This document shows positions 42,493 to 52,412 of a stretch of DNA of 64,000 bases, piece by piece. The notes below the pieces were generated by a model. That model saw only the letters and a list, made by a program, of their open reading frames with translations. It had not been told where the DNA came from and searched no databases. Source of the stretch: Erythrobacter sp. AP23 (lineage in GTDB: Bacteria > Pseudomonadota > Alphaproteobacteria > Sphingomonadales > Sphingomonadaceae); contig NZ_LNBY01000018.1 of the NCBI RefSeq assembly GCF_001542855.1, forward strand, positions 340,787 through 404,786. The letters run 5' to 3'. Position numbers and translations under genes: made by a program. The stretch's first letter is position 1, and each line of letters starts with the position of its first letter.

Positions 42493-43629
42493 ATGCCGAT
42501 GAACCGCGTCTGTGAAATGACCGGGGCGGAATTCCCGCTATTCGCTTTCAGCCATTGCCGCGATGTGGTCGCCGCGGTCAGCAAGGCGGGCGGTTTCGGA
42601 GTGCTGGGCGCGACGCGCTTCAGCCCCGATCAGCTGGAGGAGGAGCTTGCCTGGATCGATGCGCATGTCGATGGCGCGCCCTATGGCGTCGACGTGCTCG
42701 TGCCCGAAGTGATCGACCCGCGCGTTCGCGGGCTGTCCGACAATAAGAGCCGCGCCGGGGCCATCGACCCCAAATACCAGGGCTTCGTCAATTCGGTGCT
42801 TGGCGATCACGGTATCGCGCCCGAGGCACGAATGCCGATCCTGAAGGAGCGGATGGGCATCACGCCCGAGAACGGCCTCGCGCTGATGGAGGTCGCTTTC
42901 CGCCACCCGATCCGGTTGATAGCCAATGCGCTGGGCATAGCCCCACCCGCGATGATCGAGGAAGGAAAGAAGCGCGGCGTACCGGTTGCCGCGCTGGTCG
43001 GTGCGAAAGAACATGCGATCCGCCAGGCCGAGGCGGGCGTCGACATCATCGTCGCGCAGGGCACGGAGGCCGGCGGCCATTGCGGCGAGGTTTCGACACT
43101 GGTGCTGATACCCGAAGTCGTGCGCGAACTGGCGCGCGCCGGACACCGGATCCCGGTGCTCGCGGCGGGCGGAATCATGACCGGCGGGCAGATGGCCGGG
43201 ATGATGGCGGCGGGCGCGCAAGGGGCATGGACCGGGTCGATCTGGCTCGCCACGCCCGAGGCCGAGACCAGCGAGGCCTTTCGCGACAAGATGATCGTCG
43301 CGCGCAGCCGCGACACGATTCGCTCGCGCAGCCGCACGGGCAAGCCGGCACGCCAGCTCAAGACCGCCTGGCACGAGGCGTGGGACGATCCGCAAGGTCC
43401 CGGCACGCTGCCCATGCCGCTGATGGGCATGGTGTCCGAACCCGCTTTCGCCCGGATCGAACGCAAAGCGGCGGCGGGCAATGAAGGTGCGCGCGAGCTT
43501 GTCAGCTATTTTGTCGGTCAGGGTGTAGGATTGGTCGAACAGGTTCGCTCGAGCAGGCAGGTCGTGCAGGATTTCCGCGAGGAATTCGTCGGAGCGGTGT
43601 CGGGACTCGGAAGCCTGCTGGAAGAGTAG
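42493..43629 (+). CDS. Nitronate monooxygenase family flavoprotein
   Basis: A 378-residue FMN TIM-barrel enzyme of the nitronate monooxygenase/2-nitropropane dioxygenase family. Seen are the phosphate-binding VLAAGGIMTGGQMAGMMAAGAQGA and the His-containing AQGTEAGGHCGEVST loop. The members oxidise alkyl nitronates such as propionate-3-nitronate, but many homologues have other roles. AGGAG lies six bases before the ATG. A ferritin-like gene follows after 39 bases, then a CoA transferase, so a loose operon is possible. Confidence 0.88.
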   Translation: MPMNRVCEMTGAEFPLFAFSHCRDVVAAVSKAGGFGVLGATRFSPDQLEEELAWIDAHVDGAPYGVDVLVPEVIDPRVRGLSDNKSRAGAIDPKYQGFVNSVLGDHGIAPEARMPILKERMGITPENGLALMEVAFRHPIRLIANALGIAPPAMIEEGKKRGVPVAALVGAKEHAIRQAEAGVDIIVAQGTEAGGHCGEVSTLVLIPEVVRELARAGHRIPVLAAGGIMTGGQMAGMMAAGAQGAWTGSIWLATPEAETSEAFRDKMIVARSRDTIRSRSRTGKPARQLKTAWHEAWDDPQGPGTLPMPLMGMVSEPAFARIERKAAAGNEGARELVSYFVGQGVGLVEQVRSSRQVVQDFREEFVGAVSGLGSLLEE

Positions 43630-43668
43630 GTCATTTCCCTCAGGCGCCAAATGTGAGACAATCAATGC

Positions 43669-44337
43669 ATGGGCATTCGCAACGCCTTTCGCGAGCGATT
43701 CCTCGACGTGCTCGGATCGATCTACATCTATAACGAGCACCGGGGCTACACCTCGCTCGACCGTGTGCTGGAGGCGGTACGGGCGCGCTGCCCCGACGAT
43801 GCCGACTTCATCGCCGCGGTCGAGAAGCATCGCGCCGACGAGGAAAAGCATTATCGCATGTTCCGGCGCTGGTTCGAGTTGCAGGGCAAAATGCCGCTCA
43901 AGGTCGACCGCACCTGCGGCCATATCGATCATTTCATCGAAACCATCTTCGGCTGCACGATCGACGAACTCGACACGCAGGCCATCGTGGCCGATGGCGA
44001 TGAGTTCGAAAAGCTGTGCCGTGTGATCATGATTACCGAACAGCGCGGAATGGAGCAGGTCGAAGTGCTGCTGAAGAACCGGCACATCCGCTCGGACAAG
44101 GCACTGCGGCGTATCTTCGAAGTGGTCGAGCGGGACGAGCCCAGCCACTGGATGCCCTACGACAGCTGGCTGCGCGCGCATGGCCGAAGGCCCAAGCCGC
44201 GATGGCGCGAGAAATGGACCGACTACTGGATCCACAAATCGCTGATGCTGGTCAAACTGCCGGCCGTGTTCCTCGATCGCAAGAACCCCCGGCTGGCAGG
44301 CTGGCCTGATGAAAATCCGCAGGTCTACGCGATCTGA
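43669..44337 (+). CDS. Ferritin-like di-iron protein
   Basis: A 222-residue, all-helical protein with the four metal-ligand elements of di-iron carboxylate proteins: Glu in YNEHRGY, ExxH in DEEKHYRMF, Glu in ITEQRGMEQVE and ExxH in RDEPSHWMP. It belongs to the ferritin-like superfamily; it is likely an oxygen-activating or iron-handling enzyme and not a ferritin cage, judging from the long C-terminal extension rich in Trp and Arg. The substrate is unknown. It sits between nitronate monooxygenase and a CoA transferase on the same strand. Confidence 0.8.
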   Translation: MGIRNAFRERFLDVLGSIYIYNEHRGYTSLDRVLEAVRARCPDDADFIAAVEKHRADEEKHYRMFRRWFELQGKMPLKVDRTCGHIDHFIETIFGCTIDELDTQAIVADGDEFEKLCRVIMITEQRGMEQVEVLLKNRHIRSDKALRRIFEVVERDEPSHWMPYDSWLRAHGRRPKPRWREKWTDYWIHKSLMLVKLPAVFLDRKNPRLAGWPDENPQVYAI

Positions 44338-44378
44338 GCGCTTGACCGGACCGGATCGCTGGCCCAGCAGCACTGCGC

Positions 44379-45518
44379 ATGTGGCTCGATCGACTTCGCA
44401 ATCCGAACGCCCCGCTCGCCGGGCTCAAAGTGCTCGAACTCGCTCGTGTGCTGGCAGGTCCGTGGGCTGGCCAGATCCTCGCCGACCTGGGAGCGGACGT
44501 GATCAAGGTCGAAAGCCCCGACGGCGACGGTACACGTAAATGGGGACCGCCCTGGGTCGAGCGCGAGGACGGCACCCGAGAGGCAGCCTATTATCACGCG
44601 ACCAATCGCGGGAAGCGCAGCATCGTCGCCGATTTCGGGGACGAAGGCGATCTCTCGAAGGTTCGCCAGCTGGCGGCAACCGCCGACGTTGTGCTGGAAA
44701 ACTTCAAGACCGGATCGCTCGCGAAATTCGGCCTCGACTACGCGACCCTGGCGCGGAGCAACCCGCACCTGGTCTATTGCTCGATCACCGGCTTCGGCCA
44801 GACCGGGCCACGGGCGCGCGAAGCGGGGTATGATTTCGTGATCCAGGCGATGAGCGGTTTGATGGCGCTCACCGGCGAGCCGGATGGCCAGCCGATGAAG
44901 ATGGGCATCTCGATTTCCGATCTTACCTGCGGGCTTTATTCGGTGATCGGCATTCAGTCGGCACTTGCCATGCGCGAGCGAACCGGACGCGGGCAGCATG
45001 TAGACATGGCGCTGCTCGACTGTTCGGTCGGATTGCTCGCCAGCCAGGCGACGCATTTCCTGACGACCGGCGAGAACCCACCGCGCATGGGCAATGAACA
45101 TGCGCAGGTCAGCGCTTACGGCGTATTCCCGGTGGCCGATGGCGAAATCGTCCTGGCACCGGCCAATGACGGCCTGTTCCGCAAGCTGCTCAGCCTGCTC
45201 GGGCGCGACGACCTGCTTGGCGATGCCCGCTTCGCGACCAATGAGGATCGGCTCGCCAATCGCGACGAACTCGACGCCATCATAGCTGCGGAAACGCGCA
45301 AATGGCAGATGGTCGAACTGCTTGCCGATTGCGCCGAGGACGGGATACCGGCGGGGCCGATCAATCCGGTCGACGCCGTTTTCGCCGATCATCAGGTTCG
45401 CGCGCGCGGCATGCGTGTCGATCTCGACGGTATCCCAGGCGTGCGCAGCCCTTTCGCCTTCTCCGACGCCGAACTCGCGCTCGATCACCCGAGCCCGCGC
45501 AAGGGCGAACACGGCTAG
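44379..45518 (+). CDS. CaiB/BaiF family (class III) CoA transferase
   Basis: A 379-residue cytosolic enzyme that moves CoA between carboxylic acids. The family start is clear (NAPLAGLKVLELARVLAGPWAGQILADLGADVIKVE), with the NRGKRSI element, the GFGQTGP motif and the catalytic Asp in QHVDMALLDCSVG. Most are encoded near their substrate pathway, but here the neighbours (nitronate monooxygenase, di-iron protein) do not name the acid. Its stop overlaps the convergent DUF418 gene by 4 bases. The ATG has a weak ribosome binding site. Confidence 0.92.
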   Translation: MWLDRLRNPNAPLAGLKVLELARVLAGPWAGQILADLGADVIKVESPDGDGTRKWGPPWVEREDGTREAAYYHATNRGKRSIVADFGDEGDLSKVRQLAATADVVLENFKTGSLAKFGLDYATLARSNPHLVYCSITGFGQTGPRAREAGYDFVIQAMSGLMALTGEPDGQPMKMGISISDLTCGLYSVIGIQSALAMRERTGRGQHVDMALLDCSVGLLASQATHFLTTGENPPRMGNEHAQVSAYGVFPVADGEIVLAPANDGLFRKLLSLLGRDDLLGDARFATNEDRLANRDELDAIIAAETRKWQMVELLADCAEDGIPAGPINPVDAVFADHQVRARGMRVDLDGIPGVRSPFAFSDAELALDHPSPRKGEHG

Positions 45519-46699
45519 GCGTGTCGGCCGGTGATGGCGCGCGCGCCGGCACGCCACAGCCGCTCGGTCGGCCCCTGTCCATACAATCTTAGCCAGAGCG
45601 GCGACCATACCAGCATCAACGCTGCCGGCACGAGCGAGAGGAGCAGCGCTTCGGCGCGCGACACGGCGGCGAACAGGCCCGCTCCCCAGCTGGCAAAGAG
45701 CGCCGAGAATACCAGGCTTGTCATCAGGTAGTTGGTCAGCGACAGCCGCCCGGCAGCGGCGAGCAGCCGGACGCCGAGCGAATCACGAATGCGCGTGAAC
45801 AGCGCCAGCATCGCTACCGCGTAGGCGACGCCCATCAGCAGGTCGAACGGGGCGGACAGCACCAGCGCGTTGCGCGCCACCACCTGCGGGTCGAAGGCTA
45901 GCGAATGCGCGCTGAAGGCGATGAGGGTCAGCGCGGGCAGTGCGACGAGACAGCACAGGACGATCAGGCCAAGCACCCGCCCGCGCGACCATCGCGAGGG
46001 CAGGAGGCCGCTCTTCCACAGCGCGACACCGGCAAGCATGGACGCAAGATTGATCGGCACCCCGGCGCTGATCGCCGCGAGCGTTGCTGGCAGGCTCGCG
46101 AGCCTTCGGACTATGCGGTCACCAACGCTTTCCCGTCCCAGCTCCAGGGCATAGGCCAGCCCGTCGGGATGCCCTCCGAAATTGAGTGCGAAGAACTCCG
46201 GCGACCGGCTCGCCAGCCAGACATAGCCGCCGCCCAGGTGTAGCGCGACGAGCGCTATCATCGCGAGACCGAGACCATGCCAGCCGAGCTGCAGGAGCAG
46301 CGGCAGGGCCAGGCCGGCAAGCGCATAGACCCGCAGGATGTCGTTGCTCGCGAGCAGCGTGGCGTGGATAACCCCGATCGCAAACAGGAGCGCCATGCGT
46401 GCGAGATGCTCGCGCCAGCCGGTACCGCGCTCCCACATGATCGCCACGCCCAGACCGAACAGCATCGCGAACAGCGTGCGAAACTTGTCCTCGACCAGTA
46501 CGAAGCTGACCGCCCAAAACGCGTAGTCGAGCGCACTTTGGGCGCCATAGGCAGCCGGATTGTAATAGGCCTGTAGCGGCAGCGCGAAGACATAGACGTT
46601 CATCCACGCGATGCCGATCACGGCAATCCCGCGCAGCGCATCGAGTTCGACGATGCGCTCGCGCGGAAACGGCAGGCCGGTCTCGCCGGCCCTGCCCAT
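45515..46699 (-). CDS. DUF418 family membrane protein (YeiB-like)
   Basis: A 394-residue inner-membrane protein with about ten hydrophobic helices. It starts with the family signature RIVELDALRGIAVIGIAWMNVYVF and ends with a C-terminal DUF418 block (LTNYLMTSLVFSALFASWGAGLF...). Members of this group resemble acyltransferase-3-type membrane enzymes, but their reaction is undetermined. It follows metK by one base (TGACATG), so it is almost surely cotranscribed with it. No link to methionine metabolism is obvious. Confidence 0.87.
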   Translation of the reverse strand: MGRAGETGLPFPRERIVELDALRGIAVIGIAWMNVYVFALPLQAYYNPAAYGAQSALDYAFWAVSFVLVEDKFRTLFAMLFGLGVAIMWERGTGWREHLARMALLFAIGVIHATLLASNDILRVYALAGLALPLLLQLGWHGLGLAMIALVALHLGGGYVWLASRSPEFFALNFGGHPDGLAYALELGRESVGDRIVRRLASLPATLAAISAGVPINLASMLAGVALWKSGLLPSRWSRGRVLGLIVLCCLVALPALTLIAFSAHSLAFDPQVVARNALVLSAPFDLLMGVAYAVAMLALFTRIRDSLGVRLLAAAGRLSLTNYLMTSLVFSALFASWGAGLFAAVSRAEALLLSLVPAALMLVWSPLWLRLYGQGPTERLWRAGARAITGRHA

Positions 46700-46700
46700 G

Positions 46701-47939
46701 TCAGGCCAGCGCGGCCTTCAGGTCGTCGACAAGATCGGTGCGTTCCCACGGGAAATGTTCACCGTCGGCCTGCCGGCCAAAGTGGCCGTAGGCGGCGCTC
46801 TTGCGGTAGATCGGTTTGTTGAGGCCCAGATGCATGCGGATGCCGCGCGGGGTCAATCCGCCCAGCGAGCCGATGTTGGCGATCGCCTTCTCCAGCGCCT
46901 CGTCGGTCACGCCATCGGCGCTGGTGCCATGGGTATCGACATACAGCGAAAGCGGCTTCGAAACACCGATCGCATAGGCAAGCTGGATCGTGCAGCGCTT
47001 CGCGAGACCCGCCGCAACGATGTTCTTGGCCAGGTAACGGGTGATATAGGCTGCCGAACGGTCGACCTTTGTCGGGTCCTTGCCACTGAACGCACCGCCA
47101 CCATGCGGAGCTGCGCCGCCATAGGTATCGACGATGATCTTGCGCCCGGTGAGACCAGCGTCGCCATCCGGTCCGCCGATTTCGAATGCGCCGGTCGGAT
47201 TGATGTGCCAATCGGTTTCGCCGTTCAGCCAGCCTTCCGGCAGTATTTCGGACACGACCTGCTTAACATAGGCCTTGAGTTCGGCTTCCTTGGCGCCTTC
47301 ATGATAGCCCTTGGCGTGCTGGGTGGAAACGACCACCGCCGTGCAGGCGACCGGCTTGCCGTCTTCGTAGCGCAACGTGACCTGGCTCTTCGCATCGGGC
47401 TCGAGGAAGGGCGCAGCGCTGCTTTTGCGATCGGCTGCGAGCCGCTCGAGGATCTTGTGGCTGTAATCGAGCGTCGCCGGCATGAGGTCGGGCGTCTCGT
47501 CGCAGGCGAAGCCGAACATGATCCCCTGATCGCCCGCGCCTTCGTCCTTGTTGCCGCTGGCATCCACGCCCTGCGCGATTTCGGCGGACTGCCCGTGCAG
47601 GTGGTTTTCGAAGGTCAAGGTCTGCCAGTGGAAGCCGTCTTGCTCATAGCCGATCTCGCGTACCGTATGGCGCACCGCGCGTTCGATCTCTTCCTTAGCT
47701 CCCGGTGCCCAGCCGCCGTTTTCGGCCCACTCCGGGTTCGTCGCATCATACATCGGCGCGCAGCGGATCTCTCCTGAGAGGATGACCCGCTGGGTCGTCG
47801 TCATCGTCTCGCAGGCGACGCGCGCCTCCGGATCCTTGGCCAGCATAAGATCGACGATGGCATCCGAAATCTGATCGGAAACTTTGTCAGGATGGCCTTC
47901 CGAGACACTCTCGGAAGTGAACAAGTAACTTGTGCGCAT
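46701..47939 (-). CDS. metK: S-adenosylmethionine synthetase
   Basis: Makes S-adenosylmethionine from methionine and ATP, 412 residues. Visible are [18 protein letters not shown] at the start, the ATP-site GVEDQG-like [12 protein letters not shown], and [16 protein letters not shown] late in the protein. The lnt gene ends only 30 bases upstream, and a perfect 16-bp palindrome overlaps that gap and the lnt stop codon, pointing to a transcriptional operator for metK. DUF418 follows immediately. I see no SAM riboswitch in the short upstream region. Confidence 0.98.
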   Translation of the reverse strand: MRTSYLFTSESVSEGHPDKVSDQISDAIVDLMLAKDPEARVACETMTTTQRVILSGEIRCAPMYDATNPEWAENGGWAPGAKEEIERAVRHTVREIGYEQDGFHWQTLTFENHLHGQSAEIAQGVDASGNKDEGAGDQGIMFGFACDETPDLMPATLDYSHKILERLAADRKSSAAPFLEPDAKSQVTLRYEDGKPVACTAVVVSTQHAKGYHEGAKEAELKAYVKQVVSEILPEGWLNGETDWHINPTGAFEIGGPDGDAGLTGRKIIVDTYGGAAPHGGGAFSGKDPTKVDRSAAYITRYLAKNIVAAGLAKRCTIQLAYAIGVSKPLSLYVDTHGTSADGVTDEALEKAIANIGSLGGLTPRGIRMHLGLNKPIYRKSAAYGHFGRQADGEHFPWERTDLVDDLKAALA

Positions 47940-47957
47940 AAAGTTGCATTTCCCGAT

Positions 47958-47973
47958 ATAAAGAAGTCTTTAT
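47958..47973. promoter_or_regulatory. 16-bp palindromic operator candidate upstream of metK
   Basis: ATAAAGA-AG-TCTTTAT is a perfect dyad 18 bases before the metK ATG. It resembles the AAAGA/TCTTT-type operator described for SahR, an ArsR-family repressor of methionine-cycle genes in Proteobacteria (from memory, not checked). It overlaps the lnt stop codon. Confidence 0.6.
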
Positions 47974-49577
47974 GTGTTGCGCGTGGGGTAGCCTCCCGAG
48001 CGCCGCATGGCAACCAGCGATAGCGCCAGCATGGCGACGCCCCACAAAAGTGTGAGCCAATGGCCAAGACGCGCGAACCAGGTGGGTGCATGGGGGGGAG
48101 GCACGATGGTATCGATCCGGCCCTCGACATTGCGACCGATATGCTCGCGAACCACGCCGCGGGCATCGATCACCGCACTGATTCCCGTTGTGGTCGAACG
48201 TAGCACCGGCAGACCTTCTTCGACCGCGCGCATACGTGCCTGTGCCAAATGCTGCGGCGGCCCCCATTCGCCGAACCAGCCATCGTTGGACGGATTGAAG
48301 ATGTAATCCGGCCGGTCGCTGCGATCGACGACTTCGCCGGAAAAGACGATCTCGTAGCAAATCTGCATCCCCGACTTGCCATATGCGCCGAGATCGTAAC
48401 TGAGCGGCCCCGGGCCGGGAATGAAATCGAGTGTGCCCGCGACAAGGCGCGACAGGCCAAGCGGTTCGAGCAGGCCGCGCATCGGCAGGTATTCGCCATA
48501 GGGCACGAGATGCGCCTTGGCGTAGCGCTCTCCCAGCCGCCCGTCGGGATCGATGGAGGTGATGGCATTGTAGGCACCGACGGCCCTTTCGCGCCCATCG
48601 ACGGTCCCGATTTCAAGATCGACCACGCCGGTCAGGAGCAAGCTTCCCGGACCGATCACCCGGCCGATGCGTGCGCGGGCGAAGGCGGGATCGCCGGCGG
48701 CAGTCATCTGCGTGTAGTAGCGCTGGGGATAGCCATCGCGCAGGTAGTCGGGAATGCCGCTTTCGGGCCACAGCACCAGGCGGCGGTCGTGCGTTTCGAG
48801 CGGTACGCTAAGTCGGCCGATGCGTTGGAACTGTTCTTCGAAACGCGCGGTGTCGTTGATCTCTTCCTGCTCGAGGTTGGGTTGGACGAGCGTCAGCGGC
48901 AGCGTGCCTTTCCGTGCCTCACCGGCAGGCAGGTAGATCAAAGTGGTGATACCTGCAGAGGCGAGCGCCAATGCGATCCAGCGCCTCGACCGCGCGAAGG
49001 CGACAAGCACGACCGCCAGCCCCGCGGCAATGCCCGACAAGGCATAGCTTCCCGTAAACGGTAAGACCATCGCCAGGCCGGGCCGATCCCACGGGCCCAG
49101 CAGCATCATCGAAAACGGCCCCCAGCTATATCCGCTGAAGACCCAGCTACGCAGCCATTCGGCTGCAATCCACATGGCTCCGAACGCCAATGCGAATGCG
49201 ACGAGATTGCCTTTTCGCGCGACAAGCCACGCGCCGCAGGTGGCCAGAGCAGGCCACACCGCCAGATAGAGCGAAAGCAGCGGCACCGCGGCCCAGCCGA
49301 GAACGGCTGGCATTTCCGTCTGGTAGGTGAAGGCGGTCGCGATCCAGTTGTTGGTAACGGTGAAATGCGCAACGCCGAACAGCCAGCCGGCGAGCAGTGC
49401 GCGCTTCCAACTCGGCAAATGCCAGGCGAGCCAGCCGAATACGCCCATCGCGACGAGGCCGAGCGGCCACAGATGAAAGGGCTGAAATCCAAACGCCGAG
49501 ACCGCGCCCAGCAGGAGCGCGGCCAAATTCGGGTGCGAACGGACGAAGCCGGGAATTTTCTCCATCGGCTCGCCCAT
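47970..49577 (-). CDS. lnt: Apolipoprotein N-acyltransferase
   Basis: The inner-membrane enzyme that adds the third acyl chain to lipoproteins; 535 residues. Five to seven N-terminal helices precede the periplasmic nitrilase-like domain. The catalytic triad is visible: Glu in WPESGIP (~270), Lys in YAKAHLVPYGE (~354) and Cys in ICYEIVF (~406). A last helix lies near the C-terminus. The start is MGEPMEK or the later MEKIPG. The presence of lnt fits the two lipoproteins seen in the window. It lies 30 bases after the DUF4167 gene. Confidence 0.96.
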   Translation of the reverse strand: MGEPMEKIPGFVRSHPNLAALLLGAVSAFGFQPFHLWPLGLVAMGVFGWLAWHLPSWKRALLAGWLFGVAHFTVTNNWIATAFTYQTEMPAVLGWAAVPLLSLYLAVWPALATCGAWLVARKGNLVAFALAFGAMWIAAEWLRSWVFSGYSWGPFSMMLLGPWDRPGLAMVLPFTGSYALSGIAAGLAVVLVAFARSRRWIALALASAGITTLIYLPAGEARKGTLPLTLVQPNLEQEEINDTARFEEQFQRIGRLSVPLETHDRRLVLWPESGIPDYLRDGYPQRYYTQMTAAGDPAFARARIGRVIGPGSLLLTGVVDLEIGTVDGRERAVGAYNAITSIDPDGRLGERYAKAHLVPYGEYLPMRGLLEPLGLSRLVAGTLDFIPGPGPLSYDLGAYGKSGMQICYEIVFSGEVVDRSDRPDYIFNPSNDGWFGEWGPPQHLAQARMRAVEEGLPVLRSTTTGISAVIDARGVVREHIGRNVEGRIDTIVPPPHAPTWFARLGHWLTLLWGVAMLALSLVAMRRSGGYPTRNT

Positions 49578-49607
49578 TAGATTGTCAGATCAGCACTGCA
49601 AGCGCGA

Positions 49608-50273
49608 TCAGCCGACCGCGCTCACTTCGCCGTCATCGTCCTGCTTGCGCTTGCGCCGGCGCGGGGCAGGCTTGGACTCCTCTCCCGCGTCGTTGGCGCC
49701 GAGCGAAGGCGGGAGGACCGCCGCATCGATCTCGCCTTCGTTACCGGGAGCGCCCTCCGCGTCCTTCTTGGCCTTACGCGGTGCACGGCGCTTCTTGGGC
49801 GCCTCGTCCTCGTCATCGCGGCGCGTGAAGGGATTTTCTGCCGGCTCGAACTCGGTGTCGCTACCATCGTCGCCGCCCTTGGGCTTGCGACCGCGCGGTT
49901 TGCGAGCGCCATCGTCATGGTCGTCACGGCGTGCGCGCTGGCGGCGGTTGCCCCGGCGATCGTCGCCATCGCCTGCGTCGGCGTCATCGTCGGACTGGCT
50001 TTGTCCGCGCTCTTCCGCACGTTTGGCCTTCGCTTCTTCCTGGCGGGCCTTGTTATCGGCGATCACGCGGAAGTAATGGTCGGCAAACTGTAGGTAGTAC
50101 TCGGCCTGCACCCGGTCGCCATTGTGCTGGGCATCCTGGGCAAGCTTCTTGTACTTGTCGAGCAGCTGGGGCGCGTTGCCCCGTGCCCGGCTATCGATCC
50201 GGTTGGCCGAATTGGCTCCGCCCTGATGGCGACTCCCGCGTCCGCGACGACGGTTATTGCGATTGGTGTTCAA
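49608..50273 (-). CDS. DUF4167 family protein
   Basis: A 221-residue, very basic and low-complexity protein. The first ~90 residues (NTNRNNRRRGRGSRHQGG then NAPQLLDKYKKLAQDAQ...AEYYLQFADHYFRV) match DUF4167; the rest is Arg/Lys/Asp-rich and probably disordered. The basic RG-rich start suggests RNA binding. I place the start at TTG 50273 because the protein then begins (M)NTNRNN as in relatives, and GAGGA lies 10 bases upstream; an ATG at 50387 would add an unlike, low-complexity tail. Function unknown. Confidence 0.8.
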   Translation of the reverse strand: MNTNRNNRRRGRGSRHQGGANSANRIDSRARGNAPQLLDKYKKLAQDAQHNGDRVQAEYYLQFADHYFRVIADNKARQEEAKAKRAEERGQSQSDDDADAGDGDDRRGNRRQRARRDDHDDGARKPRGRKPKGGDDGSDTEFEPAENPFTRRDDEDEAPKKRRAPRKAKKDAEGAPGNEGEIDAAVLPPSLGANDAGEESKPAPRRRKRKQDDDGEVSAVG

Positions 50274-50514
50274 GGGTAGCTGGTCCTCATTCAATGCGCG
50301 GCGCGAACCGTAACCCGGTCCGTATGCGGCCGCGTGACCCCTTGCACGACTGCGCCTGTCGCAGCTCGTGTGCTCCGTCTCGTGCATGGTATGCGTAGCA
50401 ATAGGCTGCGCACCAAAACTGCAATGTCGGAGCTGGAACCGGCGGGGAGGCGTTAGCCGCGCACCGCTGGCCTTGGGCCAGAGGTAATGGGTCGAATCGG
50501 CTTTGCCAAGTCTT

Positions 50515-51348
50515 TTATCGCAAGATAAGCGCGCGCGGTCGCCCGCCGAGGTCTCGATGCATACTGACCGCGAAGCCCGATTCGCGCGCTATGCCCGCGA
50601 CCGCCTCCTGCTGGGTCGCGCCAATCTCGAGCACCGCCACGCCGCCAGGCAAAAGAAGCTTGCCAAGCTGCGGAATAATCGCGCGATAGTCGTCAAGCCC
50701 CTCGGGTCCGGCGAACAGGGCGGAGGCGGGTTCGTAATCGCGAACGTCGGGCTCGAGCTGTGCATCGGTCTCGACATAGGGCGGATTGCACAGGATGAGG
50801 TCGAATTGGCCGAGATCATCGCACCAACCCGCTTCGTGCCAGCTGGCTTTGTGGAAATGCGCGCGATCAGCGAGGCCGAGCCGGGCGGCATTGGCGGCCG
50901 CCACCACGAGCGCGCCCTCCGAAGCATCCATCCCCATGCCGCTTGCCTGGGGACGCCGGTCGAGAAAGGCGAGCAACAACGCGCCCGAGCCGGTACCCAT
51001 GTCGAGCACCCGCGCATCGGATCTCGCCGTATCGAGCGCGGCCTGAACGATCGTCTCGCTGTCACCGCGCGGGATCAGCGTGTCGGGCGTGACCGTGAAC
51101 GCAAGCCCGAAAAACTCCTGCTCGCCGATGATATGCGCGATCGGTTCACGCGCGGCGCGGCGCTCGACCAGTTGGGCGAAATGCGCGGGTGCGGGATCGC
51201 GCATATGGCGCAAGAGCATGTCCGAGCGCGATGAGCCGAGCGCATGCGCCATCAGCAGCTCGGCATCGAGGCGGGCGGTGTCGGAGGTTTCAGACAAGCG
51301 CCCGGCCGCCTGCCTGAGAGCATTGCCGACATCGATTCCCGCGTTCAT
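50515..51348 (-). CDS. prmC: Release factor glutamine methyltransferase
   Basis: Methylates the GGQ glutamine of release factors RF1 and RF2 so they can end translation efficiently. The 277-residue protein has an SAM-binding domain ([13 protein letters not shown]) and the catalytic NPPY motif in [10 protein letters not shown] (~residue 185). Its ATG overlaps the prfA stop (ATGA), so it is coupled to its own substrate gene, a standard pairing. Confidence 0.97.
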   Translation of the reverse strand: MNAGIDVGNALRQAAGRLSETSDTARLDAELLMAHALGSSRSDMLLRHMRDPAPAHFAQLVERRAAREPIAHIIGEQEFFGLAFTVTPDTLIPRGDSETIVQAALDTARSDARVLDMGTGSGALLLAFLDRRPQASGMGMDASEGALVVAAANAARLGLADRAHFHKASWHEAGWCDDLGQFDLILCNPPYVETDAQLEPDVRDYEPASALFAGPEGLDDYRAIIPQLGKLLLPGGVAVLEIGATQQEAVAGIARESGFAVSMHRDLGGRPRALILR

Positions 51349-52412
51349 TCACTCATCGCCGCGAGCCGCTTGGCCTCGTCCTCGGCGATCAGCGCATCGA
51401 CCAGTTCGCTCAAGCCAGGCCCGGCGATGATCTCGGGCAGTTTATGCAGCGTCAGGCCGATCCGGTGATCGGTCACGCGTCCTTGCGGGAAATTGTAGGT
51501 GCGGATGCGTTCGGAACGGTCGCCGCTGCCGACCATGGCCTTGCGCGCCTCGGCTTCGGCGCCCTGCGCTTCGTCGCGCGATTTCTCGTATAGCCGCGCG
51601 CGCAGCACCTGCATCGCCTTCTCACGGTTCTTGTGCTGGCTGCGCCCGTCCTGGCAGGTCACCACCAATCCTGTCGGCAGGTGGGTGATGCGGATGGCGC
51701 TGTCGGTGGTATTGACGTGCTGGCCGCCCGCCCCGCTGGCGCGATAGGTGTCGATCTTGAGATCGGTCGCATCGATCTGGACGTCGACCTCGTCGGGCTC
51801 GGGCAGCACCGCCACGGTAGCGGCCGAAGTATGGATGCGCCCGCCGCTCTCGGTCTCGGGCACGCGCTGGACGCGGTGGACGCCGCTTTCGAACTTGAGC
51901 TTCGCGAAAACACCGCTGCCGGTAACATTGGCGACCACTTCCTTGAAGCCGCCGACTTCGCTCGGACTCATCGAAACCGGCTCGACCTTCCAGCCCTGCT
52001 CGGCGGCGAAGCGCTCGTACATGCGGTAGAGATCGCCGGCGAACAGCGCCGCCTCGTCGCCTCCGGTACCCGCGCGAATTTCGAGCATGGCGGGTTTCGC
52101 ATCGGCGCTGTCGCGCGGGAGCATGGCGATCGCCAATTCGCGCTCTGCCTCGGGCAGACGTCGGCGCAGCTCGGCCAGCTCTTCCTCGGCCATGGCCTTC
52201 ATTTCGGGATCGGCGAGCATGTCCTCCAGCTCCGCGATTTCCTCGCGCGCGGCCTTCACCTCGGCGGCGACCTTGGCCACCGGTTCGAGTTCGGCATAGT
52301 CGCGGCTCGCCTTGACGAATTCGTCGCCCTCGAGCGTGCCCGAGGCCATCCGCGCCTCGAGCTCGGCGAAGCGATGGGCGATCTGGTCGAGGCGTTCGGC
52401 AGGGATGGTCAT
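51345..52412 (-). CDS. prfA: Peptide chain release factor 1
   Basis: Recognises UAA and UAG stop codons on the ribosome; 355 residues. The GGQ motif appears as GAGGQHVN (~229-231) and the stop-codon-reading PxT region lies before it. The N-terminal domain is a long helical coil. The gene is coupled by a 4-base overlap to prmC, which methylates the GGQ. hisS lies upstream on the same strand after a 331-base gap. Confidence 0.98.
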   Translation of the reverse strand: MTIPAERLDQIAHRFAELEARMASGTLEGDEFVKASRDYAELEPVAKVAAEVKAAREEIAELEDMLADPEMKAMAEEELAELRRRLPEAERELAIAMLPRDSADAKPAMLEIRAGTGGDEAALFAGDLYRMYERFAAEQGWKVEPVSMSPSEVGGFKEVVANVTGSGVFAKLKFESGVHRVQRVPETESGGRIHTSAATVAVLPEPDEVDVQIDATDLKIDTYRASGAGGQHVNTTDSAIRITHLPTGLVVTCQDGRSQHKNREKAMQVLRARLYEKSRDEAQGAEAEARKAMVGSGDRSERIRTYNFPQGRVTDHRIGLTLHKLPEIIAGPGLSELVDALIAEDEAKRLAAMSE

